A DNA stretch of 37,506 bases, taken from Pelagibacteraceae bacterium AG-426-I15 (GTDB lineage Bacteria > Pseudomonadota > Alphaproteobacteria > Pelagibacterales > Pelagibacteraceae). The DNA is taken from positions 1 through 37,506 of the forward strand of contig QCNT01000007.1 of assembly GCA_003213135.1 (NCBI GenBank). The letters are read 5' to 3'. The notes beneath the pieces were generated by a model that had not been told where the DNA came from, searched no databases, and saw only the letters and a program-made list of their open reading frames with translations. The position numbers and the translations under genes were made by a program. Below, piece by piece: positions 16,525-23,717 of this stretch; the stretch's first letter is position 1; each line of letters starts with the position of its first letter.

Positions 16525-17445
16525 TTATTTTCTCAATTCATTGTAAAGGAATGTTGCAATCGAATCCATTCCTTTTAAATCACTTTTACTCTCTGCAATT
16601 GAATTATAATTTGTATTTGTATTGATGTCGTAAGTATAGTGAACACCGTCTTTTCCTTTAATATATTCTATTCCTGCAATTTCAATACCATTTGATTTTA
16701 ATAAATTTTCATATTTTTTAATTTCAGGATTCTTATAATCCTTTAAAATCATAAACTTATTACCATCAGGATTAGTAGGACAAAACTTTTCCTCTACGTT
16801 ACATGCGTCTGCAGGGCATAACTCAAAACCTTCAGATGCATCTACTTGAACAGCATATAAAAATTTTCCTTTAACAAACTCTACTCTAGTTATTATTTTA
16901 GGGTCTGACTGAATATATTCTTGTAATAAAGTAATCCCATCAATTGAGTCTTCAAAATCTCCATTAATATATTTTTCAAGCTCACTGTTATTTTGAAAAA
17001 ACTTTACACCTAGGCCTCTGCCTCCTCGATTATGTTTTGTAATAAATGGTTTTGTAAAATTTTTTGCTTTTTCTAAAATCTCTTTTTTATCTTTAGCATA
17101 GTAAGTTTCTGGATAGTTAATATTAAATTTTTTTAATTCTTTATATTGTTTTTGTTTGCTAATTTCTAATTCCAAAGCTCTTGAGTTATTTACTACTCTT
17201 TTTTTATCTTTTTCTAACCAATCAAGTACATCTTTTGTATTTTCTGGAGCATATCTGTGTCCTCTTGAATGCGCGCTCGCACTCATCCTGTTATAAAAAA
17301 CACCATTTGGTGGTGTTTTTTTAAAATCGAAGCTTTCTTTGTCCATATGCCATTCTTTGAATGGAGCTTTAATTTTTTTAAAACTTTCCCTTAATGGTGC
17401 AAGCCACTCATCATTTTCATGTATCACATAGATATTTTTTTCCAT
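16525..17445 (-). CDS. ATP-grasp ligase of RimK/glutathione-synthetase type, substrate unknown
   Basis: 306 aa, cytosolic. The ATP-grasp core is visible: nucleotide-binding lysine and glycine-rich loop FITKHNRGGRGLGVKFF (about 134-150), LLQEYIQ (173-179), and the metal-binding DINTN (273-277). The N-terminal part has a distinctive YNRMSASAHSRGHRYAPENT (51-70). C210, C215 and C222 form a Cys-rich stretch beside ELCPADAC that could bind metal. Family members form C-N bonds through acyl-phosphates, for example adding glutamate to a protein or small molecule; the substrate here is not recognisable. It lies 51 bp after umuC, and its stop codon is about 5 bp before the TPP aptamer. No own promoter is obvious, so it may be read from the umuDC promoter. 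Confidence 0.75.
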   Translation of the reverse strand: MEKNIYVIHENDEWLAPLRESFKKIKAPFKEWHMDKESFDFKKTPPNGVFYNRMSASAHSRGHRYAPENTKDVLDWLEKDKKRVVNNSRALELEISKQKQYKELKKFNINYPETYYAKDKKEILEKAKNFTKPFITKHNRGGRGLGVKFFQNNSELEKYINGDFEDSIDGITLLQEYIQSDPKIITRVEFVKGKFLYAVQVDASEGFELCPADACNVEEKFCPTNPDGNKFMILKDYKNPEIKKYENLLKSNGIEIAGIEYIKGKDGVHYTYDINTNTNYNSIAESKSDLKGMDSIATFLYNELRK

Positions 17446-17496
17446 GGGTTTTTATAAACAATTCTTTACCCTTTTTTCAACCCAGATTTATTATAT

Positions 17497-18777
17497 TTAT
17501 GACGCACTTACTTTAGGCAAATAATTAAAGGAAGCAGTATCTATTTTCGAAGAATGTTCTCTTCTCATCTTCCAGCCTTTATGTATTCCTGCGCTAGCTA
17601 TTGTTATTGCGTGCCTACCATATTTATTATTTGTATGATCAATAGCCTTCATTAATGTTTTAGATCTATCATCTAAAAGTGGTGTTAATAGATTTACTTC
17701 ATTTTTATCCGCATCTTTTAGTTTTGATAAAATAATCCCAGCTTTTTGATAATGATATCCAGGCTTATACATACCTTTTAAAATATTTCTTGCGTACTTA
17801 ACAAGCTCAATACTATTATTTGTAGCAATTGGTAGTTCAACAGTTTGCGAATTTGAGTAATATTTTCTATTTTTATTAAAAGGGCTAGTCCTAATAAATA
17901 CCGTTAACCCTCTACATATTTGATCGTCGCCTCTTATTTTTTCAGCGGCGTTTAAACAGTAAGTAGATACAGCCTCCTCTAGTTTTTGTAAGTCTGTTAT
18001 TCTTTCCCCAAAAGATCTTGATACACAACAATTTTTTCTTTTCTCTTCATGAAGCTCTAATCCAATACAGGTTATACCTCGTAATTCCATTGCCGTTCTT
18101 GACCCAAGAACATTTGTGCTTTTTTTTACCCACGTATTAGAAACAGACTTTAATTGATAAGCATTTTCTATACCGTTTTTTATATATAGCTTAGATAATT
18201 GTCTACCCACACCCCAAACATCTTGAATAGGAAATTTTTTTAGTCTTTCATCTATGTTTTTGTTTAAATACATAACGCCAGCTCTTTCTTTTTTAGCGAT
18301 ATGATTCGCTACTTTGCTAAGTGTTTTTGTTGTTGAAATTCCAACACTGGTAGGTATCCCCGTCCATTTTAAAACCTTTTTTCTTATCTCTTTTCCATAA
18401 TTATCAACATCTTCTTCTTTTAAAAAAGATAAATCTATAAATGCTTCATCAATAGAATAAATTTCAACGTTAGTTGAAAAAGTTTTTAAAACTTTCATTA
18501 CTCGTCTTGATAGATCACCATATAACGCATAATTCGAAGAAAAAATATGAACATTATTTCTTTTGATTAATTCTTTTACTTTAAAATACGGTTCTCCCAT
18601 TTTTATCCCTAAAGCTTTTGCCTCATTAGATCTTGAAATTACACATCCGTCGTTATTTGATAAAACTACAACAGGTTTGTTTTGTATTTTTGGATTAAAT
18701 AATCTTTCGCAAGAGACATAAAAGGAATTACAGTCTACAAGAGCAAGTTTTTTTTTATTATAATTTATGGATGACAT
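17497..18777 (-). CDS. umuC: DNA polymerase V catalytic subunit UmuC
   Basis: Y-family translesion polymerase, 426 aa. Catalytic residues are D15 in ALVDCNSFYVSCERLF and D110-E111 in YSIDEAFIDLS. VVVLSNNDGCVISRSNEAK, PTSVGISTTKTLSKVANHIAK and the helix-hairpin-helix segment DVWGVGRQLSKLYIKNGI follow. The C-terminal part has the little-finger domain and a UmuC-type tail. It overlaps umuD by 20 bp. Expected to be active with UmuD' after SOS induction. Confidence 0.96.
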   Translation of the reverse strand: MSSINYNKKKLALVDCNSFYVSCERLFNPKIQNKPVVVLSNNDGCVISRSNEAKALGIKMGEPYFKVKELIKRNNVHIFSSNYALYGDLSRRVMKVLKTFSTNVEIYSIDEAFIDLSFLKEEDVDNYGKEIRKKVLKWTGIPTSVGISTTKTLSKVANHIAKKERAGVMYLNKNIDERLKKFPIQDVWGVGRQLSKLYIKNGIENAYQLKSVSNTWVKKSTNVLGSRTAMELRGITCIGLELHEEKRKNCCVSRSFGERITDLQKLEEAVSTYCLNAAEKIRGDDQICRGLTVFIRTSPFNKNRKYYSNSQTVELPIATNNSIELVKYARNILKGMYKPGYHYQKAGIILSKLKDADKNEVNLLTPLLDDRSKTLMKAIDHTNNKYGRHAITIASAGIHKGWKMRREHSSKIDTASFNYLPKVSAS

Positions 18778-19138
18778 AAGTAACTACTCCCCAAATTATT
18801 ATGTTAGGATTTTCACTTAATTCAATTTTATTAGGACCAGAGGTCAGGTAATTATTATTTTTTCCTTTAATAAAAGTCTTTACTACTAATTCTTCATTTA
18901 CATTTGCTATTACTGTTGATGAATTTTTTGGATTAATACTTCTATCAACAATTAATAAATCACCGTCATAAATACCAACATCGGCCATAGACTTGCCTTG
19001 CACTCTTATTATGAATGTTGCTGGTGCATTTTTTATTAGATGTGTATTTAAATCCACATCGTCTTCGATGTAATCTGTTGCAGGTGATGGAAAGCCAGCA
19101 CCGACTTTGTGAATATAAAAAGGTAATTTAAGCTTCAT
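18758..19138 (-). CDS. umuD: SOS mutagenesis protein UmuD
   Basis: Self-cleaving partner of UmuC, a LexA-like S24 peptidase domain of 126 aa. The probable cleavage site is A14-G15 in KVGAGFPSPA. The catalytic serine is S50 (VQGKSMADVGIYDGD) and the lysine is K87 (ELVVKTF). The arm before the cleavage site is only 14 residues, shorter than the 24 of E. coli. The start is fixed by the promoter and operator just upstream. The operator ends 4 bp before the ATG, so expression should be tightly repressed by LexA. Confidence 0.94.
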   Translation of the reverse strand: MKLKLPFYIHKVGAGFPSPATDYIEDDVDLNTHLIKNAPATFIIRVQGKSMADVGIYDGDLLIVDRSINPKNSSTVIANVNEELVVKTFIKGKNNNYLTSGPNKIELSENPNIIIWGVVTYVIHKL

Positions 19139-19142
19139 AAAT

Positions 19143-19157
19143 GTTCTTGATTTGTTC
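19143..19157 (-). promoter_or_regulatory. SOS (LexA) box of umuDC
   Basis: GTTC at 19143-19146 and GTTC at 19154-19157 are separated by exactly 7 bp (GAAC-N7-GAAC on the coding strand). This is the LexA target known from alphaproteobacteria and unlike the CTGT-N8-ACAG site of E. coli. It covers the predicted transcription start and ends 4 bp before the umuD ATG. Confidence 0.88.
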
Positions 19158-19159
19158 TT

Positions 19160-19188
19160 TTTATAAAGATAAGATATAGTATCGTCAA
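19160..19188 (-). promoter_or_regulatory. umuDC promoter
   Basis: On the - strand TTGACG (19188-19183) and TATAAA (19165-19160) are separated by 17 bp, close to the sigma-70 consensus. Transcription would start at about 19153, inside the LexA box, leaving a leader of only about 15 nt. The strong promoter with an overlapping operator is the expected layout of a tightly repressed SOS gene. Confidence 0.7.
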
Positions 19189-19207
19189 GTTTAATTATGA
19201 AAAGAAT

Positions 19208-20599
19208 TTAATTAATTTTCGAAATTCTTTTTATAACTTCATCTTTTGTAAGAGAAAGAATAATATTGTAAATACCTGGACCAAATCTAGATCCAACCAA
19301 AGCTATTCTTAATGGCTGACCAACACCTTTAAAATTTGTGTTATGTTTTTTTATCAAATTATTAATGATTTCCTCAAGTTTTTCTTTATTAGGAACGTCT
19401 ATTTTTTTGAATTTTTCTAAGAATTCTGAGATAATTTTCTTTGCTGCAGCATCTAAAAGTTTTTTATCTTCAGCTACTATGTCAATATTATCTTTAATTA
19501 TGTATTCAGAATTACAATAAATATCATCAAGTGTTTTAGCCTTATTCTTTAAAAAATTTATTGATTGTAGCACAGCTTTTTCTTTTGAGGGGCTTATTCT
19601 ATCTCTAAAATTCTGAGCAAAATCTTTAAGTAATCCAAACAATTGCTTTTCATCAATATGCTTAATGTAATGTTCATTAAGCGACAAAATTCTTGACAAA
19701 TCCAACTTCGATGGGGATTTTCCAACACCATTTAAATCGAATAAATTTATACTTTCTTCAAGAGTAAAAATTTCTTTGTCTTTATGAGCCCAGCCCAAAC
19801 GCAAAAGGTAATTTCTCAATGCGTCTGCTAAAATTCCTTTTTTTATATAATCCCCTATAGTAGAAGCCATATCTCTTTTAGATAGCTTTGATCCTTTTTC
19901 ACTATGAATAAGAGGTATATGAGCAAACTCTGGAATTTTCCATTTCATTGCCTCATAGATCTGTTTTTGTTTAAAAGTATTTATTTTATGATCATCACCT
20001 CTAATAACATGTGTGATTTTCATTTCGTTATCATCAACTACAGCACACAATTGATACGTTGGAGAACCATCTTGTCTTAATATTACAAAGTCCTCAATAA
20101 TTGAGTTTGATATATTTACTTCACCTTGAACTAAATCTTTTATTTTTGTTTCTCCTGAAATTTTGCTTTTAAATCTTATAACTGGCTTAACATCTTTTGG
20201 AACTTCTAAATCTTTTGGTTCTCTCCATTTTCTATTGTAAACATAAGGTATTCCTTGTTTTTTGCATTTTTCTTTTTGTTTTTTTATTTCCTCTTCAGAA
20301 CAATAGCATTTATATGCAAAACCCTGTTTAAGCAGTTCATCTACTATTTGCTTATGTTTTTTTATATTTTCAGATTGAATAAATTCTTTATCATCATGTT
20401 TAATTCCTATCCAACCAAGAGAGTCTATAATTTGCTTTTTGAATTCTTCCTTTGATCTTTCTTTATCGGTGTCTTCAATTCTAAGATAAAACTTACCTTT
20501 GTTTTTTTTAGCTAAAAGCCAATTAAATAAAGCTGTTCTAACACCACCTATATGCAAAGGTCCTGTGGGTGAGGGCGCGAACCTACAAATAAAAGACAT
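19208..20599 (-). CDS. gltX: Glutamyl-tRNA synthetase
   Basis: Class I aminoacyl-tRNA synthetase charging tRNA-Glu, 463 aa. The HIGH motif appears as PSPTGPLHIGG (9-18) and the KMSKS motif as KLSKR (238-242). CYCSEEE with a later Cys (C98, C100, C112) resembles the zinc-binding region of bacterial GluRS. Whether it also charges tRNA-Gln, as in many alphaproteobacteria using GatCAB, cannot be told from this gene alone. It follows lexA by 19-20 bp within the - strand run. The usual alphaproteobacterial neighbour gltA is not on its downstream side, where umuDC stands instead. Confidence 0.96.
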   Translation of the reverse strand: MSFICRFAPSPTGPLHIGGVRTALFNWLLAKKNKGKFYLRIEDTDKERSKEEFKKQIIDSLGWIGIKHDDKEFIQSENIKKHKQIVDELLKQGFAYKCYCSEEEIKKQKEKCKKQGIPYVYNRKWREPKDLEVPKDVKPVIRFKSKISGETKIKDLVQGEVNISNSIIEDFVILRQDGSPTYQLCAVVDDNEMKITHVIRGDDHKINTFKQKQIYEAMKWKIPEFAHIPLIHSEKGSKLSKRDMASTIGDYIKKGILADALRNYLLRLGWAHKDKEIFTLEESINLFDLNGVGKSPSKLDLSRILSLNEHYIKHIDEKQLFGLLKDFAQNFRDRISPSKEKAVLQSINFLKNKAKTLDDIYCNSEYIIKDNIDIVAEDKKLLDAAAKKIISEFLEKFKKIDVPNKEKLEEIINNLIKKHNTNFKGVGQPLRIALVGSRFGPGIYNIILSLTKDEVIKRISKIN

Positions 20600-20618
20600 G
20601 ATTTGAAATTAAACTATT

Positions 20619-21293
20619 TTAATTGAAGTTTCTATATAAAGAAATCAATTTTCCTTGAATCTTAATTCTTTTTGCTGCGTATATTTTGGTATCGTATTTT
20701 TTATTAGCACTTTCTAAAGCTATGGTATTTCCTTTTTTTCTAATTCTTTTTAAAGTTGCTTCCTCGTTATCTATCAGAACTACAGCTATTTGACCATTAT
20801 CAGCATTAGAACTTTTTTTAATAATCACAGTGTCACCGTCATTAATACCAGCCTCGATCATTGAATCTCCTTTTACCTTCAATCCGAAATGATCATCATT
20901 TTTATTAAAGTCTGCAGGCAAATTAACTTTATCAACTTCTTGTTGTATTGCTTCTATTGGGGTACCAGCCGCAATAGATCCAAGAACCGAAATTTTACTA
21001 GACTTATTAGCATTTTTGTCTAATCCACCCTTAATGACGCTTGGAGTGAAACTATTAAATAAATCATGTGCACTAGCATTTTCAGGAAGCTTAATAACCT
21101 CAAGAGCTCTAGCTTTGTGAGCCAATCTTTTTATGAAGCCTCTCTCCTCCAGTGCCGAGATTAACCTGTGGATCCCCGATTTCGACTTTAAGTTGAGTGA
21201 ATTTTTCATTTCTTCGTAAGAAGGCGACACACCAGTCGATCTGATTTTTTTATTGATAAAAATTAATAAGTTTTTTTGTTTTTTTGTTAGCAT
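20619..21293 (-). CDS. lexA: LexA repressor
   Basis: SOS repressor and self-cleaving S24 protease, 224 aa. The N-terminal winged helix starts MLTKKQKNLLIF, with the recognition region SPSYEEMKNSLNLKSKSGIH. The cleavage site is A109-G110 (SIAAGTPIEA), the catalytic serine S144 (KGDSMIEAG) and the lysine K182 (ATLKRI). The ATG at 21293 is chosen over one at 21311 because the family begins at MLT and the extra six codons (MYRICS) match nothing. A LexA box upstream shows autoregulation. moaC, moeA and comEC, common neighbours in alphaproteobacteria, are absent. Confidence 0.96.
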   Translation of the reverse strand: MLTKKQKNLLIFINKKIRSTGVSPSYEEMKNSLNLKSKSGIHRLISALEERGFIKRLAHKARALEVIKLPENASAHDLFNSFTPSVIKGGLDKNANKSSKISVLGSIAAGTPIEAIQQEVDKVNLPADFNKNDDHFGLKVKGDSMIEAGINDGDTVIIKKSSNADNGQIAVVLIDNEEATLKRIRKKGNTIALESANKKYDTKIYAAKRIKIQGKLISLYRNFN

Positions 21294-21315
21294 AGAACAA
21301 ATCCTGTACATTTAT

Positions 21316-21330
21316 GTTCTACAAAAGTTC
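21316..21330 (-). promoter_or_regulatory. SOS (LexA) box of lexA
   Basis: GTTC at 21316-21319 and GTTC at 21327-21330 with a 7-bp spacer (TACAAAA) repeat the arrangement found before umuD. The box lies 22 bp upstream of the chosen lexA start and overlaps the likely -10 region, consistent with autorepression. Confidence 0.88.
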
Positions 21331-21344
21331 TACTACAATATCAA
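21316..21344 (-). promoter_or_regulatory. Probable lexA promoter
   Basis: On the - strand TTGATA (21344-21339) and TAGAAC (21321-21316) are 17 bp apart. The -10 is weak and includes one half of the LexA box, so repressor binding would directly block polymerase. This separates lexA-gltX transcription from the upstream trp genes, although read-through is possible. Confidence 0.45.
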
Positions 21345-21362
21345 TGCTAAATTACCCTTATT

Positions 21363-22157
21363 TTAAGGGGCGATTTTAGCGATTCTTTTTAAAATTGATG
21401 AGTTTTTGTCTAAGTCTTTAAGAAGTGATTCACCAATAAGGAAGTTATTTATATTTGTTTTTTTTAGAATTTCTTCTACTTCCTTTTCAGATTTTATTCC
21501 ACTTTCACAAACTAGCGGACCAGAATGTTTAACTAACACCTTATGTAAATCATAAGTTGTTTTGATATCTGTTTTGAGAGTTTTGAGATTTCTATTATTA
21601 ATTCCAATAATTGCATTTTTATAATCAAGTGCTTTTTTTGCTTCCTCTTCTACATGTATTTCTACTATTGTGCTCATATTTAACTCTTCAGCAACATTAT
21701 ATATTTCTTTGGCGGTCTTTTCATTAATGGCTGCTAAAATAATTAAAATAGCATCTGCACCAAAACTTTTTGCTAGATAAACTTGATAGGGATCTATGAA
21801 AAAATCTTTACATAAAACTGGTAGCTTAACTTCTCTTTTGACCTCCTCTATATGTTCTAATTTACCTTTGAAATAATTTTCTTCTGTTAAAACAGAAAGA
21901 CAAGATGCTCCAGAATTCAAGTACTGTTTGGCAATTTTTTTAGGGTCATAATTTTCAATAATAACTCCCGCAGAAGGACTAGCCTTTTTTATTTCTGCAA
22001 TAACCGAAACTTCGTTTCTATTCAATTTATCTTTAAAATTTAAATAATTTTTACAAGAAGATATTTTTTTTTTAAGATCCTCAATTGTAAAAGTTTTCTT
22101 ATATTTTTCTAAAGTCGTTTTTTTATCGAAGATTATTTTTTCTAGAATGTTGGTCAT
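21363..22157 (-). CDS. trpC: Indole-3-glycerol phosphate synthase
   Basis: Fourth enzyme of the tryptophan branch, closing the indole ring from CdRP. 264 aa, a monofunctional TIM barrel not fused to TrpF. Visible motifs are VIAEIKKASPSAGVI (catalytic Lys and substrate binding), SCLSVLTEENYFKG, PVLCKDFFIDPYQVY, IIGINNRNLKT and VCESGIKS. The gene overlaps trpD by 4 bp and ends the trp unit. A CCCTTA/TAAGGG inverted repeat straddles its stop codon. Confidence 0.96.
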   Translation of the reverse strand: MTNILEKIIFDKKTTLEKYKKTFTIEDLKKKISSCKNYLNFKDKLNRNEVSVIAEIKKASPSAGVIIENYDPKKIAKQYLNSGASCLSVLTEENYFKGKLEHIEEVKREVKLPVLCKDFFIDPYQVYLAKSFGADAILIILAAINEKTAKEIYNVAEELNMSTIVEIHVEEEAKKALDYKNAIIGINNRNLKTLKTDIKTTYDLHKVLVKHSGPLVCESGIKSEKEVEEILKKTNINNFLIGESLLKDLDKNSSILKRIAKIAP

Positions 22158-23146
22158 TTAGGTAATTTTGAAATGTGATTAATAACTTTTCCTGAAAGAA
22201 TATGTTTTCTTAAATCTTGATATCCGTCTTTAAAAGATTTTGATTTTTCTGCCACAAGCAAACCAGCTGCAGCATTAAGACATACGGCAATAGAAAAATC
22301 ACTATCTTTTCCTTCAAAAATTTCTTTCATTTTCTTCCCATTGTATTCAGGATCTTTTCCAATAATATTTTCAAAATTACTTGCTTTAATATCAAAATCA
22401 TGTGGGCTCAAGACAGATTCTGTAATTTTTCCGTTCGTAAGTTCAACAATATCAGTTTTTGCATATGGAGAAATTTCATCAAGACCGTCTTGGCTATGAA
22501 CGATTAATGCTTTTTTCAAATCTAAATTTTTAAGTGCTTCAGCAAAAATTTTAAGTAATTTTTTATCAAAAACACCAACAACTTGCCTTTTTACTTTTGC
22601 GGGACTACTAAGCGGCCCGATCAGATTGAATATTGTTCTTTTACCAATTTTTTTTCTGACTGGACCAACATACTTCATCGCGGCATGGTAACCTGGAGCA
22701 AACATAAATCCAAAATTATTATTTTTTATACTTGTTTCGACTTCTTTAGCCCCAAGATTAATATTAATATTCAATTTTTCTAAAACATCAGCAGAACCAC
22801 ACTTTGAAGAAACGGATTTATTACCATGTTTAGCAACTTTTACTCCGAAGCTAGATAGAAGCAAAGATGCGGCCGTAGAAATATTTAGTGTATTTTTTCC
22901 GTCTCCACCAGTACCACAAGTATCTATTGTGTCGTCCGACACGTTTACATTAGTAGCCTTGTTACGTAAAACATAAACACCTCCAGCAATTTCATCAGAC
23001 GTCTCACCTTTATTAGATGAAAAGGTTAAAAAATCATGAATTTGTTCATCTATAACTTTTCCAGACATAATATTTTCAAATGCGGATTTGCTCTCTTCAA
23101 AAGTTAAATTTTCATTATTTTTAAGCTTTTTGATAATTTGATCCAT
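22154..23146 (-). CDS. trpD: Anthranilate phosphoribosyltransferase
   Basis: Transfers phosphoribose from PRPP to anthranilate. 330 aa, free-standing. The PRPP-binding motif is DTCGTGGDGKNTLNIST (about 81-97), with KHGNKSVSSKCGSADVLE, the anthranilate-binding region FMFAPGYHAAMKYV, and RTIFNLIGPLSSPAKVKRQ following. It lies 1 bp after trpG and overlaps trpC by 4 bp, so the four genes form one coupled unit. Confidence 0.96.
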   Translation of the reverse strand: MDQIIKKLKNNENLTFEESKSAFENIMSGKVIDEQIHDFLTFSSNKGETSDEIAGGVYVLRNKATNVNVSDDTIDTCGTGGDGKNTLNISTAASLLLSSFGVKVAKHGNKSVSSKCGSADVLEKLNININLGAKEVETSIKNNNFGFMFAPGYHAAMKYVGPVRKKIGKRTIFNLIGPLSSPAKVKRQVVGVFDKKLLKIFAEALKNLDLKKALIVHSQDGLDEISPYAKTDIVELTNGKITESVLSPHDFDIKASNFENIIGKDPEYNGKKMKEIFEGKDSDFSIAVCLNAAAGLLVAEKSKSFKDGYQDLRKHILSGKVINHISKLPK

Positions 23147-23147
23147 T

Positions 23148-23717
23148 TTATTTATAATTTAAAAAATTTTTAATTAACTTAATTCCTTCTTTAGTATTTA
23201 TACTTTCAGGGTGAAATTGTACTCCATGTAAATTATATTTTTTGTGCATAATGCCCATAATCACGCCATCTTTTGTTTTGGCAGTAATTATAAAATCTTT
23301 ATTTAACGTTTTCTTATCAATTATTAAACTGTGATATCTGGTTCCAATAAGATTATCCTTAATTCCTTTAAAGATTCCTTTCTTTTTGTGGGAAATCATA
23401 CTTGTTTTTCCATGCATGAGCTTTTTTGCATTAATGATTTTTGCACCAAAAGCTTGACCAATTACTTGATGACCCAAACAAACTCCAAGGATTGGTATTT
23501 TTTTAGACAATTTTTTTACAATTTTTAAACAATTGCCTGCTTGGTTAGGCGTACCAGGTCCAGGCGAAATAACAATTTTTTTAAATTTTTTTTTTAAAAT
23601 TTCTTTTGAGTCAATTTTATCATTTCTTATTACATCGACTTTGCACCTGAAAGATAAAAGGTAATGATAAAGATTATAAGTAAAACTGTCATAATTATCT
23701 ATTAATAAAATTTTCAT
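23148..23717 (-). CDS. trpG: Anthranilate synthase component II (glutamine amidotransferase)
   Basis: Supplies ammonia from glutamine to TrpE. 189 aa, class I glutamine amidotransferase. The catalytic triad is C80 (LGVCLGHQVIGQAF), H169 and E171 (GVQFHPES). The oxyanion loop SPGPGTP and the start LLIDNYDSFTYN are typical of TrpG/PabA. It may also serve aminodeoxychorismate synthase, as in bacteria with a single such subunit. It directly abuts trpE. Confidence 0.95.
   Translation of the reverse strand: MKILLIDNYDSFTYNLYHYLLSFRCKVDVIRNDKIDSKEILKKKFKKIVISPGPGTPNQAGNCLKIVKKLSKKIPILGVCLGHQVIGQAFGAKIINAKKLMHGKTSMISHKKKGIFKGIKDNLIGTRYHSLIIDKKTLNKDFIITAKTKDGVIMGIMHKKYNLHGVQFHPESINTKEGIKLIKNFLNYK

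Noticed and set aside
16525-19138. umuDC plus ATP-grasp as a new anti-phage or mobile defence system
   Set aside because: UmuD and UmuC are standard Pol V proteins under a LexA box, and there are no integrase, transposase, direct repeats or tRNA target. The neighbouring ligase alone does not support a defence claim.
21294-21311. ATG at 21311 as the lexA start
   Set aside because: LexA proteins of this group begin near MLTKKQ; the six upstream codons are outside the family and closer to the LexA box.
21355-21369. CCCTTA-TTT-TAAGGG hairpin at the trpC stop codon as a rho-independent terminator
   Set aside because: The stem is only 6 bp with three G-C pairs, and no T-run follows on the - strand. 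It may be chance in AT-rich DNA.
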